Below, one piece after another: positions 52,231 through 60,161 of a stretch of DNA of 64,000 bases. Origin of the DNA: Nonomuraea muscovyensis (GTDB taxonomy: Bacteria; Actinomycetota; Actinomycetes; Streptosporangiales; Streptosporangiaceae). Numbering within the stretch: position 1 is the stretch's first letter; each line of letters starts with the position of its first letter. Position numbers and translations under genes: made by a program. The notes below the pieces were generated by a model. The model was not told the origin of the DNA, made no database searches, and saw only the letters and a list, made by a program, of their open reading frames with translations. The stretch spans positions 2,232,001 to 2,296,000 of the forward strand of contig NZ_JACHJB010000002.1 in the NCBI RefSeq assembly GCF_014207745.1, in the 5' to 3' direction.

Positions 52231-53988
52231 TCAGGAACCGGCCGGCTGGATCTGCGTGAGCGTCTCGAACCCGCCCAGCTCCAGCCAGTGGCGCCACATC
52301 ACGGGCGCGGACTTGGGGGCGCCCTGCGCGGCGGACGGCCAGTTCTTCCACGTGGCGACGCTCGACTGGGCCCACAGGCCGTTGTACCAGAGCGGGATGA
52401 TCGGCATCTCGTCGAGGTGGATCCGCTGGATCTGCGAGATGACCGCCTTCATGCCGGCGACGTCGTCGGTGCGGACCTGGTTGAGCTGCTGCACCAGTTC
52501 CCAGGCGCGCTTGTTCTCGTAGCGTCCGAAGTTGACGGTGTTCTGCGTCTTGTTGACGGGGAGCTGGAAGACGTAGTCGTAGTACGTCCACGGGGTGTTG
52601 GAGAGCTGGCGCTCGTTGTTGACGAGCAGGTCGAAGTCGCCCTTGCTGCGCTTCTCGACCAGGGCGTTGAAGTCGGGGAAGTCGGGGGTGACGTCGATGC
52701 CGGCGGCCTTGGCGCTGGTGGCGATGGTGCGGGCGGCCTCCATCCAGTCGGTCCAGCCGGTCGGCACCATCAGCGTCAGCTTGATCTTGGAGCCGTCCTT
52801 GTTCTCGACCAGGCCGTCGCCGTCGCGGTCGCGGTAGCCGGCGTCGGCGAGCGTCTTCCTGGCCTTGGCCGTGTCGAAGGCGAAGCCGCTGCCGCCCACC
52901 ACGGCCTGGTCGACGAACTGGTCCCACTGCGGCAGCAGGCCGGTGGGACTGGCGACCTTGACGAGGTTGCCGTACACGCCCTCGACGATCTTCTTGGTGT
53001 CGACGGAGGCCGCCAGCGCCTTGCGGAAGGCCGGGTCGTCCATCGGCTTCCTGGTGGTGTTGGGCACCAGCCAGGCGGTGTTGGCCGAGAGCATGTACGG
53101 CGGCTCGTTGTAGAAGGTGGTGATGCCGAAGTTGCCGTTGACCAGGTTGGCGACGCCGGGCAGGAAGTTGTTGCTCAGGTCCAGGCCTTTCTGCAGCAGC
53201 ATGCCCATGGCCACCTCGTTGCCGGGGGTGGCGACGTCCACGATGTAGCGCGGCTTGGGCTCCTTGCCGAGGGCGCTCTTGCCCCACCAGTCGTCGCGCC
53301 TGACGTAGACGACGCGGTCCTGGTCGTGGCTCTGGTACGTGTAGGCGCCGGATCCGACGGGCTTCTCGTTGGCGCCGTTGAGCACCTCCTCCTCCGACCG
53401 GCCCGCCCAGATGTGCTCGGGCACGATGACACGGCTGTAGAGGTTGAAGTCCCACTCCTGGTAGTTGGCCTTGGAGAAGGTGAAGCGCACGGTCTTGTCG
53501 TCGATCGCCTCGGCGCTCTTGAGCCAGTCGAAGAGGTTGTGGAACGAGATCGTCTCGATCTTGCCCAGGCCGTAGGAGAAGGCCACGTCCTTGGCGGTGA
53601 GCGGCTTGCCGTCGGACCAGGTGACGCCGGACCGGATCTTGGCCTCGTAGACGGTGTCGCTGGTCCAGGAGCCGCTCTCGGCGAGCCAGGGGACGAGCTT
53701 GGCGGTGTTGGGGTCGTAGTGGAAGAGCGTCTCGTAGACGAGGCCCTTGGTGCCGGTGGCGTGGTCGCCCTCGCGGATGGGGTTGAAGTGGGCGGGCGGG
53801 CCCCACTGGGTGCCGGTGGTGTAGAGCGTCTCGTTGCGGGGCAGCGAGCCGGGGTTCCCCGGGTTGCCGGCGGGCGGGCTCGCGCCCTGGGAGCCCTGGG
53901 TGGGCAGGGTGGCGCCGCCACCGGAGCACGCGGCGGCGGCCATGGCCGCCGCGAGGAGCGGAACGAGGATCCGCGCCCGCTTTCGCAT
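52231..53988 (-). CDS. Family 5 solute-binding lipoprotein (oligosaccharide/peptide)
   Basis: A 585-residue lipoprotein (lipobox AAACSGGG) of the SBP family 5 fold used by Opp-type importers (VYEAKIRSGVTWSDGKPLTAKDVAFSYGL and VGSGAYTYQSHDQDRVVYVRRDDWWG are family signatures). Family 5 proteins bind peptides, nickel, or in actinomycetes and thermophiles cello- and xylo-oligosaccharides. Here sugar is favoured: the gene lies divergent from a LacI regulator, and its promoter region holds a box almost identical to the CebR cellobiose site. ATG 53988 follows AAGGAG at seven bases. Length and domain order are normal; the calcium-like DRDGDGLVENKDGSK loop near residue 385 is a noticeable extra. Confidence 0.9.
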   Translation of the reverse strand: MRKRARILVPLLAAAMAAAACSGGGATLPTQGSQGASPPAGNPGNPGSLPRNETLYTTGTQWGPPAHFNPIREGDHATGTKGLVYETLFHYDPNTAKLVPWLAESGSWTSDTVYEAKIRSGVTWSDGKPLTAKDVAFSYGLGKIETISFHNLFDWLKSAEAIDDKTVRFTFSKANYQEWDFNLYSRVIVPEHIWAGRSEEEVLNGANEKPVGSGAYTYQSHDQDRVVYVRRDDWWGKSALGKEPKPRYIVDVATPGNEVAMGMLLQKGLDLSNNFLPGVANLVNGNFGITTFYNEPPYMLSANTAWLVPNTTRKPMDDPAFRKALAASVDTKKIVEGVYGNLVKVASPTGLLPQWDQFVDQAVVGGSGFAFDTAKARKTLADAGYRDRDGDGLVENKDGSKIKLTLMVPTGWTDWMEAARTIATSAKAAGIDVTPDFPDFNALVEKRSKGDFDLLVNNERQLSNTPWTYYDYVFQLPVNKTQNTVNFGRYENKRAWELVQQLNQVRTDDVAGMKAVISQIQRIHLDEMPIIPLWYNGLWAQSSVATWKNWPSAAQGAPKSAPVMWRHWLELGGFETLTQIQPAGS

Positions 53989-54120
53989 CAGTTTCTCCTT
54001 CCCCGCCGAGGCGGAGGTTCGACCGTCTGGCACAGCCCCGAGGTGGCGGCGTGAGCCGCCGTGTGGACCGGTCAGCGGCCGTTCTCGGCCCGCGCCGACA
54101 CGCAGGCGGCGGACCCGCTG

Positions 54121-54134
54121 TGAGAGCGCTCCCA
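54121..54134. promoter_or_regulatory. CebR-like operator before the family 5 binding protein
   Basis: TGAGAGCGCTCCCA matches the actinomycete CebR/CelR cellobiose box TGGGAGCGCTCCCA at 13 of 14 bases. On the minus strand a GATACT-like -10 lies about 11 bases upstream of it, so a bound repressor would block transcription start. Confidence 0.7.
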
Positions 54135-54293
54135 CTGAACCGGGTAAGTATCGCGACCGTAAAATCGCACGATCGCTCAGTCAAGACCTGTAATGAGGTC
54201 GAAATCCTGCATGCACGAAAGGGAGCGGAATATCGCCATTTCACCCGTGTCATCGGGGCGTGGCGGGAGTATGGTTCGTCTGCACAAATGGCT

Positions 54294-54301
54294 AACCGGT
54301 T
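54294..54301. promoter_or_regulatory. AACCGGTT operator before the LacI gene
   Basis: AACCGGTT is a perfect 8-base palindrome with a central CG, 17 bases before the GTG start. It is a candidate self-operator for the LacI-family protein. Confidence 0.45.
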
Positions 54302-54318
54302 CACGCTGAGGGGGCTCG

Positions 54319-55362
54319 GTGAAGCGTCCGACGATCGCCGACATCGCGCGGCGCGCGGGAGTCTCCAAGGTGGCCGTATCGTACGCGCTCAACGACCGTC
54401 CCGGGGTGTCGGCGGCCAAGCGGGCGGTGATCAAGGCCATCGCGGAGGAGATCGGCTGGCGGCCCAACAGCGCGGCGCGGGCGCTCAGCCGGGCACGGGC
54501 CCACTCGGTCGGCCTGACGCTGTGCCGGCCCGCCCGCATCCTGGGCGTCGAGCCGTTCTTCATGGAGCTGATCAGCGGCATCGAGACCGAGCTGTCCGGA
54601 CGCTCGTACGCGCTGATGCTGCAGGTCTCGAGCACGCCGGAGGAGGAGCTGGAGGTCTACCGCCGCTGGTCCGGCGAGGGCAGGGTGGACGGCGTGATCC
54701 TGGTGGACCTGCGCTTCGCCGACCCCCGCGTCACCGTGCTGGCGCAGCTCGGCCTGCCGGCGGTGGTGATCGGCCATCCGTCGGAGTCGGGGCCGCTGGC
54801 GGCGGTGTGGTCCGACGACGCCGCAGCCGTGCGTGAGACCGTCGAGTACCTGGCGGCGCTCGGGCACCGCCGGATCGCCCGGGTGGCCGGGCTGCCGGAG
54901 CTGGTGCACACGGTGCTGCGCGACCGGGCGTTCACCGCCGCCTGCGCGGAGCTCGGGCTGGGCACGCCCGCCGTCATGCACACCGACTACACCGGAGCGG
55001 AGGGGGCGCGGGCCACCCGCCGCCTGGTGAGCGCCCCCACCCGGCCGACGGCGATCGTCTACGACAACGACATCATGGCCGTCGCCGGGATGTCCGCCGC
55101 GCTGGAGTTGCGGCTGGACGTGCCCGGTGACCTGTCGATCGTGGCCTGGGACGACTCGCCGCTCTCCCAGGTCGTCCGGCCGGCGCTGAGCGCGCTGACC
55201 CGCGACATCCCCGCCTACGGCGCCCGGGCGGCGCGCACCCTGCTGTCGCTGATCGCCGGGGAGCAGGCGGCGGACGCCGAGGACCCGGCCGCGCGCCTGG
55301 TGCCGCGCGGCAGCACCGCCCCACCACCGCCGACCGCTGACACGCGCGGCCGGCCACCGTGA
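54319..55362 (+). CDS. LacI-family transcriptional regulator (candidate oligosaccharide repressor)
   Basis: A 347-residue regulator. The helix-turn-helix is PTIADIARRAGVSKVAVSYALNDRPGVS with hinge RPNSAARALSRARAH, and the C-terminal half is a sugar-binding PBP-1 fold (GVEPFFMELISGIE; VYDNDIMAVAGMSAALELRLDVPGDLSIVAWDDSPLSQVVRP). The regulator is divergent from the Opp-type transporter and 330 bases from it; the intergenic region holds a CebR-like box near the transporter and an AACCGGTT site near this gene. A disordered Pro-rich tail (STAPPPPTADTRGRPP) extends past the normal end. Start GTG 54319 after GAGGGGG. Confidence 0.89.
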   Translation: MKRPTIADIARRAGVSKVAVSYALNDRPGVSAAKRAVIKAIAEEIGWRPNSAARALSRARAHSVGLTLCRPARILGVEPFFMELISGIETELSGRSYALMLQVSSTPEEELEVYRRWSGEGRVDGVILVDLRFADPRVTVLAQLGLPAVVIGHPSESGPLAAVWSDDAAAVRETVEYLAALGHRRIARVAGLPELVHTVLRDRAFTAACAELGLGTPAVMHTDYTGAEGARATRRLVSAPTRPTAIVYDNDIMAVAGMSAALELRLDVPGDLSIVAWDDSPLSQVVRPALSALTRDIPAYGARAARTLLSLIAGEQAADAEDPAARLVPRGSTAPPPPTADTRGRPP

Positions 55363-55444
55363 CGCGCCGATCCGGGACGGGCCGAGAGTCGCTCCACGAC
55401 GGGCCGAGGCGCGAACCCGGGACGGGCCGGCGGGCGGGGTGCGG

Positions 55445-56335
55445 TCAGCGGGCGTCGTCGCGGCCGGGGCCGGGGCCGGCGGGGTCGTCCGGCGGCGCCT
55501 GGTCCGCCATCCGGGTGGAGGCGCAGGCATCCTCGTCCCGGCCGGAGGCGGCGCCGGGCGAGTAGTAGCGGCGCAGCCAGGCGGCCAGGCCGTCGAGGCC
55601 GGGCATCAGCGCGCGCTCGGTGATCCCGGCCTGGTCCAGCCGCTCGCGAACCTCGGCCTTGACCTCGGGAGGCACCCGCCAGGCCCACCACAGATCGGGG
55701 TGCTTGTCCAGCCAGTCCTCGACCGGCCGGGTCACGTCCGACAGCGCCGACAGCACCGACGACTGGGTGATGATGCGCTCGTCCAGCGACGGCGGCTCGA
55801 AGAACACGAGGAAGGGATCGTCGGCGCCCAGTTCGTCCAGGGTGTCCAGATCGGGTGCGGCGCGGGCCAGCATCTCGGTGGTGAACAGCAGCGCCCCCTC
55901 GCCGTCGAGCACGTCGCGCAGCGGCGCGGGCAGCTCCTGGTGCACGGCCGCGCAGTCCACGCCGACGAGCATCGCCGCCTCCTCGGGCCAGCCGACCGTC
56001 GCGAAGTGCAGCGCCACGAGCGGCGAGAACGTCCAGTCGAGCAGCCGGGTGGGCAGGCCGTGGTGCTGCCCGAGGGCGAGCCAGTCCCACAGGGTCGGGC
56101 CGGGCGCCTGGCGATGGGCGTACTTGCGGAAGTTGCGGATGAGATGGCGCTCCACGGCCGGGCAGTCACCGGTCAGCCGCGCCAGCCCGGCCAGCAGCAC
56201 GTGCGGGGGGCGGGCCCGGCCGCGGAAGACCACGGTCGAGTGGGAACGGCCGCCGGCACGGTGCCCGCGCAGGCCGCTGACCTCGCTGATCGAGTCGTCG
56301 AGCTCCCTCCAGGAGGAGACCGTGTGGATCGCCAT
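55445..56335 (-). CDS. FRG-domain protein
   Basis: A 296-residue protein with the FRG domain named for its Phe-Arg-Gly motif (VVFRGRARPPHVLL, then RHLIRNFRKYAH, LDWLALGQHHGLPTRLLDWTFSPLVALHFAT). That last stretch resembles the catalytic-like GLPTRLLDWT block of FRG proteins. FRG domains occur in phage-defence and toxin contexts and in regulatory proteins; activity is not established. The Pro/Asp-rich C-terminal tail is disordered. I used the ATG at 56335 (MAIHTVSSW); a GTG at 56368 adds 11 residues. Neighbours are a LacI regulator and a divergent DUF2975/Xre pair, neither an obvious partner. Confidence 0.85.
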   Translation of the reverse strand: MAIHTVSSWRELDDSISEVSGLRGHRAGGRSHSTVVFRGRARPPHVLLAGLARLTGDCPAVERHLIRNFRKYAHRQAPGPTLWDWLALGQHHGLPTRLLDWTFSPLVALHFATVGWPEEAAMLVGVDCAAVHQELPAPLRDVLDGEGALLFTTEMLARAAPDLDTLDELGADDPFLVFFEPPSLDERIITQSSVLSALSDVTRPVEDWLDKHPDLWWAWRVPPEVKAEVRERLDQAGITERALMPGLDGLAAWLRRYYSPGAASGRDEDACASTRMADQAPPDDPAGPGPGRDDAR

Positions 56336-56394
56336 GACGGTACCGATGCCCGTCCGGCAGTCGGCCACACCTTGGCGACCACGGGTGGTCTTTT

Positions 56395-56435
56395 ATCGAT
56401 TTTCGATGTTACGGTGGAGGCGTCCTCATCGAAAA
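56395..56435. promoter_or_regulatory. Nested inverted repeats at the DUF2975/Xre promoter
   Basis: ATCGATTTTCGAT (56395-56407) is a perfect 5+3+5 palindrome. Its right part, TTTTCGATG (56400-56408), is also the exact complement of CATCGAAAA (56427-56435). The two sites are centred about 26 bases apart just before the AAAGGAG ribosome site, in keeping with autoregulation by the encoded Xre protein. Confidence 0.65.
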
Positions 56436-56452
56436 ACAATAAAGGAGCTGCG

Positions 56453-57103
56453 ATGTCGGACGGCCGGGGAACTCTCGTGGCCCGGATGGACGGCCGGTGG
56501 ACGCGCCGCCTGCACGTGCTGCTGACGACCGCGACGGTCCTGTTCACCCTGCTCCTCGTGGGCGGGCTGGTGCAGAGCGCCGCCATGGCCGTGCCGGGCG
56601 AGCCCCGCGGCGGCGCGGGCTTCGCCGGCCTGCGGCTGCCGTCCGCCGGCGTGCCGCTCGGCGGCACCCTCGTACCGGGCGTGCACGCTGTGGACGTGCG
56701 GGTCGAGGCGAGCCTGTACGACCCGGAGCGGGCCCCGCTGCTGGCCGGGCTGTTCCTCTTCACGTGGCTGCCCACCGTGCTGATCATCGTGGTGGCGCTG
56801 TTCCTGCTCACCCGGATCACGACGCGGGGACTGGCCGGCGACCGGGCGCTGTTCTCGGCGGACACGGTCGGCGACCTGCGTAGGATCGGTGCGGTGCTCC
56901 TCATCGGCTCACCGGTGGCCTTCGCCCTCGACTTCGGGGCGAAGACCGTCGCCGCCCACCTGACGGTCACCGATGCCTGGGTGGCCCTCGGCGACGCCGT
57001 CAGTCCCGTCGCCGGCATGCTGATGGGCATGGGGGCGTTCGTGGTGGCCGAGGTGATCGGGCGGGGGCTGGTCATGCTGGACGAGCTCGAAGGGACGATC
57101 TGA
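56453..57103 (+). CDS. DUF2975 membrane protein
   Basis: A 216-residue protein with four predicted transmembrane segments (HVLLTTATVLFTLLLVGGLV; LFLFTWLPTVLIIVVALFLL; IGAVLLIGSPVAFALDFGA; VAGMLMGMGAFVVAEVIGRGLVM), the DUF2975 pattern. It is directly followed, with no gap, by a small Xre regulator, the usual partner arrangement for this family; the function is unknown. The ATG at 56453 lies five bases after AAAGGAG. The unusually AT-rich promoter carries nested inverted repeats. Confidence 0.88.
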   Translation: MSDGRGTLVARMDGRWTRRLHVLLTTATVLFTLLLVGGLVQSAAMAVPGEPRGGAGFAGLRLPSAGVPLGGTLVPGVHAVDVRVEASLYDPERAPLLAGLFLFTWLPTVLIIVVALFLLTRITTRGLAGDRALFSADTVGDLRRIGAVLLIGSPVAFALDFGAKTVAAHLTVTDAWVALGDAVSPVAGMLMGMGAFVVAEVIGRGLVMLDELEGTI

Positions 57104-57346
57104 GTGCCGCCGGGCGAACTCACCGGACGGATCGAGGTCCGGCTCGACGAGCTGCTCGCCCGGCGCGGCATGACGCTGACCGAGCTGTCGCACCGGGTGG
57201 AGGTGACGATCGCCAACCTGTCGATACTCAAGACCGGCAAGGGCAAGGCGATCAGGTTCTCCACCCTGACGCGGCTGTGCGAGGTGCTCGAGTGCCAGCC
57301 GGGCGACCTGCTGCGCTACACCGAGGACCCGCCGTCCGGTCACTGA
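57104..57346 (+). CDS. Small Xre-family regulator (YozG-like)
   Basis: An 80-residue helix-turn-helix protein (MTLTELSHRVEVTIANLSILKTGKG followed by RFSTLTRLCEVLECQPGDLLRY). It starts with GTG on the base after the DUF2975 stop, so the two are translationally linked. YozG-type Xre proteins partner with DUF2975 membrane proteins. The inverted repeats before the pair are its likely sites. Confidence 0.92.
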   Translation: MPPGELTGRIEVRLDELLARRGMTLTELSHRVEVTIANLSILKTGKGKAIRFSTLTRLCEVLECQPGDLLRYTEDPPSGH

Positions 57347-57355
57347 CGGCCCGGC

Positions 57356-57392
57356 GCCCGCTCCGCCCCGTGCCGTTCGGGGCGGAGCGGGC
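57356..57392. terminator. Strong bidirectional hairpin
   Basis: GCCCGCTCCGCCCC (57356-57369) pairs perfectly with 57379-57392 around a 9-base loop, between convergent genes. Confidence 0.8.
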
Positions 57393-57403
57393 GGCCCCCG
57401 TCC

Positions 57404-57775
57404 TTACGGCTCCTGCAAAACCGACAGGATGTTGCCCGCCGGGTCGGCGAACCAGGCGATGAGCGGGCCGCCGCCGCGGAAGATGCCCCGTTCGTCCGCC
57501 TCCAGGTGCGGGTAGCGCTCGAAGCGCACCCCGCGCGCGGCCAGCTCGTCCACCACCTTGCCGATGTCGTCCACCGGGAAGTTGAGCACGGTGTACGTGG
57601 CCGGCGTGTGGTCGTCCTTCGGGTAGACCAGGATGTCCCGGCCGCCTCTGATGTGCAGGGTCAGCAGGCCGTTCTCCACCGACACCGTCAGGCCGAGCGT
57701 TCCCTCGTAGAACGCCCTGGCCGCCTCGATGTCGTCGACGGAGAAGCCGCTGAACGCCTTGACCGAGCCGAGCAT
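57404..57775 (-). CDS. VOC-superfamily protein (glyoxalase/bleomycin resistance type)
   Basis: A 123-residue single VOC repeat pair ([62 protein letters not shown]). Conserved positions of metal-binding Glu/His are only partly visible, so it may be a ligand binder or a dioxygenase-like enzyme. It lies 12 bases after a second VOC gene, so the two are co-transcribed. Substrate unknown. Confidence 0.88.
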   Translation of the reverse strand: MLGSVKAFSGFSVDDIEAARAFYEGTLGLTVSVENGLLTLHIRGGRDILVYPKDDHTPATYTVLNFPVDDIGKVVDELAARGVRFERYPHLEADERGIFRGGGPLIAWFADPAGNILSVLQEP

Positions 57776-57787
57776 GGTGACCTCCTC

Positions 57788-58165
57788 TCACATGGCCGCG
57801 CGGTGTTCCTCGCTGAGCTGGATGATCTGGACGTAGTTGCCGTCCGGGTCGATCGCGGTGGCGAACAGGCTGCCGTCACGGTCCTCCAGCTCGGCCAGCC
57901 ACGACACGCCCAGCCCGGTCATCCGGGCGACCACGGCGCGGGCGTCGGCCACGTCGAAGTTGAGGATGAACCGGCCGGGCTCGGGGTTCTTGTCGGAGAT
58001 GTCGGAGCGGGTGTCGACGATGAGATGGAAGCCGCCGAACGTGAGCACCCGGTAGTCGCCGACCACGGTGTCGGCCTCCGGGTCGAGGGCCGCGGCGTAC
58101 CAGCGGCTCAGCCGTTCGGGGTCGGCGCTGGCGAGCAGCATGCCGTCCAGGGCGGGTCGCTTCAT
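57788..58165 (-). CDS. VOC-superfamily protein
   Basis: A 125-residue VOC-fold protein (MLLASADPERLSRWYAAALD; FILNFDVADARAVVARMTGLGVSW; FATAIDPDGNYVQIIQL). It is the first gene of a two-gene VOC unit but is clearly diverged from its neighbour, so the two are not a recent duplication. It has no signal peptide and substrate is unknown. ATG 58165. Confidence 0.88.
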   Translation of the reverse strand: MKRPALDGMLLASADPERLSRWYAAALDPEADTVVGDYRVLTFGGFHLIVDTRSDISDKNPEPGRFILNFDVADARAVVARMTGLGVSWLAELEDRDGSLFATAIDPDGNYVQIIQLSEEHRAAM

Positions 58166-58249
58166 GATGCCTCCCGAGGCGATGAGGTGGTCTCACCTGT
58201 CCTGACTCGGCGACCGGCCGGAACTCATCGCCCGGGAGGCGGTCTTTTT

Positions 58250-59920
58250 TCAGCCGCAGGCGTAGCCGGACGGGGTGGCCGTGTTCCCGTCGGGGCGGCC
58301 GGCCTGGAAGCCGAACGTGGCGGTCGCGCCCGGCGCGAGGGCGGCGTTGTGGGCGGCGTTGCGCGCCGTGACGGTCTGCCCGCTGGTGGTGAGGGTGGCG
58401 TTCCAGGACCCGGTGACGGTGTGGCCCGCGGGCAGGGTGAAGGTGACCGTCCAGCCGTTCAGCGCCGAGGCGCCGGTGTTCGTGACGGTGACCGGCTGGA
58501 CGACGTAGCCGTTGCCCCACTGGGTCTGCACGGTGGCGGCGACCGCGCACGGCCCGCCTCCCCCGCCGGTGGCCGTGGTGAAGGCCACGGTGGCGGAGGC
58601 CGGGGACTGGTTCCCGGCGCCGTCGCGGGCGCGCACGTACACCTCGTAGCGCGTGGCGGGGCTCAGCCCGGTCAGCGTCACGGACGGGCCGGCGCTCTGC
58701 CCGAGCTGCGGGTCCGTGCTGCCCTGCTCCCGGTGGACGGTGTAGCCGGCCAGCCCGCTGCCGCCCGCGTCGGTGGAGGGGGTCCAGGTCAGCGTGGCGG
58801 TCGTGGCCGTGACGCCGGACGCCACCGGGGTGCCCGGCGCGGTCGGCGGCGTGGTGTCGGAGCCGGTGCCGCCCGCGAGGGCGTCGTGGACGGCGGTGTA
58901 GGCGGGCTTGGGACGGTAGTTCTCGTCGTAGATCAGCGCGGCCCCCTGGCCGGAGAAGGTGTCGGGCACCCAGGAGTGCTTGTCGGTGAAGCCCCAGATC
59001 GTGATCCCGGCGCAGGCGGTGACGGCGAGGCAGGCGTTGACGGTGTCGCGGTAGTAGGTCGCCTGGGTGGCGTCCTTGCTCGCGTCGCGGGGCATCACCA
59101 TGCGGATGTCGAGCTCGGTGACCCTGACCTGGACGCCGAGGTCGGCGAAGCGCTGCATGTTCTGCTGGACCTGGCCGGGGAAGCCGTACTGGATGGCGAG
59201 GTGGCCCTGGAAGCCGACGCAGTCCACCGGGACGCCCTGCTGGCGCAGCGTGCGCACGAGGTTGTACATGGCGGTGCTCTTGGCGTTGATCCCCTCGACG
59301 TTGTAGTCGTTGATGCACAGCCGGGCGTCGGGATCGGCGGCGCGGGCCGCGCGGAAGGCGTCGGCGATGTAGCTCTCGCCGAGCGTGTTGTACCAGAACG
59401 AGGTGCGCATGCCACCGCTGTCGTCGAAGACCTCGTTGACCACGTCCCAGGAGACGACCGCGGGGTCGTCGGCGTAGCGGCCGACGACCTGGGCGATGTG
59501 CTCGCGCATGGCCGCGCGCATGGCGGTGGCGCCGAGGCTCTGCACCCAGCCGGGGGTCTGGCTGTGCCAGACGAGGGTGTGGCCGTGGACCTGCTGCCCG
59601 TTGGCGGCGGCGAAGTCGACGACGGCGTCGGCTCCGGTGAAGGTGAACCGGCCCTGGCTGGGCTCGGTGGCGTCCCACTTCATGGCGTTCTCGGCGGTGA
59701 TCTGGTTGAACTCGGCGGCGGCGATGTCGCGGTAGGCGCTCTCGTTCGCCAGCGGGCCGGTGGCCAGGGCGGCGCCGATGAACTTGCCGCGCGCCGCGGC
59801 GTGCTGGCGCAGCGCCGCCGAGGCGCCGGCGGGTGTGCCCGGCAGGAGGAAGGCGGCGAGCAGCCCGAAGAGGGCGGCCAGCGCCAGGGTCCTGATGCGG
59901 GAGCGGTCGTGCGAAGGCAC
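58250..59920 (-). CDS. Secreted GH10 endo-1,4-beta-xylanase with Fn3 and CBM2
   Basis: A 556-residue exported xylanase. Signal peptide (residues 1-35, RIRTLALAALFGLLAAFLLPG), GH10 domain (about 36-345) with acid/base Glu163 in WDVVNEVFDD and nucleophile Glu269 in RVTELDIRM, and WHSQTPGW in the substrate groove. A linker and Fn3 domain (TPPTAPGTPVASGVTATTATLTWTPSTDAGGS; about 352-440) is followed by a CBM2 cellulose-binding domain (CAVAATVQTQWGNGYVVQPVTVTNTGASALNGW ... SGYACG) with the end Cys pair. It hydrolyses xylan outside the cell and clings to plant cell wall. GTG 59920 lies nine bases after a GGAGG site, and upstream are several GAAA-N-TTTC boxes. Confidence 0.95.
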   Translation of the reverse strand: MPSHDRSRIRTLALAALFGLLAAFLLPGTPAGASAALRQHAAARGKFIGAALATGPLANESAYRDIAAAEFNQITAENAMKWDATEPSQGRFTFTGADAVVDFAAANGQQVHGHTLVWHSQTPGWVQSLGATAMRAAMREHIAQVVGRYADDPAVVSWDVVNEVFDDSGGMRTSFWYNTLGESYIADAFRAARAADPDARLCINDYNVEGINAKSTAMYNLVRTLRQQGVPVDCVGFQGHLAIQYGFPGQVQQNMQRFADLGVQVRVTELDIRMVMPRDASKDATQATYYRDTVNACLAVTACAGITIWGFTDKHSWVPDTFSGQGAALIYDENYRPKPAYTAVHDALAGGTGSDTTPPTAPGTPVASGVTATTATLTWTPSTDAGGSGLAGYTVHREQGSTDPQLGQSAGPSVTLTGLSPATRYEVYVRARDGAGNQSPASATVAFTTATGGGGGPCAVAATVQTQWGNGYVVQPVTVTNTGASALNGWTVTFTLPAGHTVTGSWNATLTTSGQTVTARNAAHNAALAPGATATFGFQAGRPDGNTATPSGYACG

Positions 59921-59943
59921 AGGCGTCCACCTCCACGTGCGTT

Positions 59944-60068
59944 CCGAAATTTTCGGCCCGGTCTGGGATCCACCCGGACGGTAGGCACGCTGGGGGTAGG
60001 GGTCAACCGGCAGAGCACGTAGGGAGCCCGGTGGTGCTGAAACTATCGGTTACGCTATGAAAGTTTCA
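59944..60068. promoter_or_regulatory. GAAA-N-TTTC boxes upstream of the xylanase
   Basis: CCGAAATTTTCGG (59944-59956) and TGAAAGTTTCA (60058-60068) are perfect palindromes, and GAAACTATC (60039-60047) is one mismatch from the same core. GAAA-N-TTTC elements are known upstream of actinomycete xylanase genes (family knowledge). The last two are 20 bases apart centre to centre. The promoter itself, in the 59950-60050 interval, was not resolved. Confidence 0.65.
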
Positions 60069-60108
60069 CAGACGGCCACGGCCGCCCGTGGACGAACTGC
60101 CGCCCCCT

Positions 60109-60142
60109 CTCCCGCCCGCCCCGGTGACCGAGCGGGCGGGAG
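60109..60142. terminator. Hairpin after the MacB-type permease gene
   Basis: CTCCCGCCCGC (60109-60119) pairs perfectly with 60132-60142 around a 12-base loop, just past the permease stop on the minus strand. It would stop read-through into the xylanase. Confidence 0.65.
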
Positions 60143-60161
60143 AAGGCGGCCGCCGCCGGGC

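Noticed and set aside
58166-58249. Terminator with T-run after the xylanase
   Set aside because: The TTTTTT run is on the plus strand and would serve the wrong direction; on the minus strand only a weak CGCC/GGCG stem remains.
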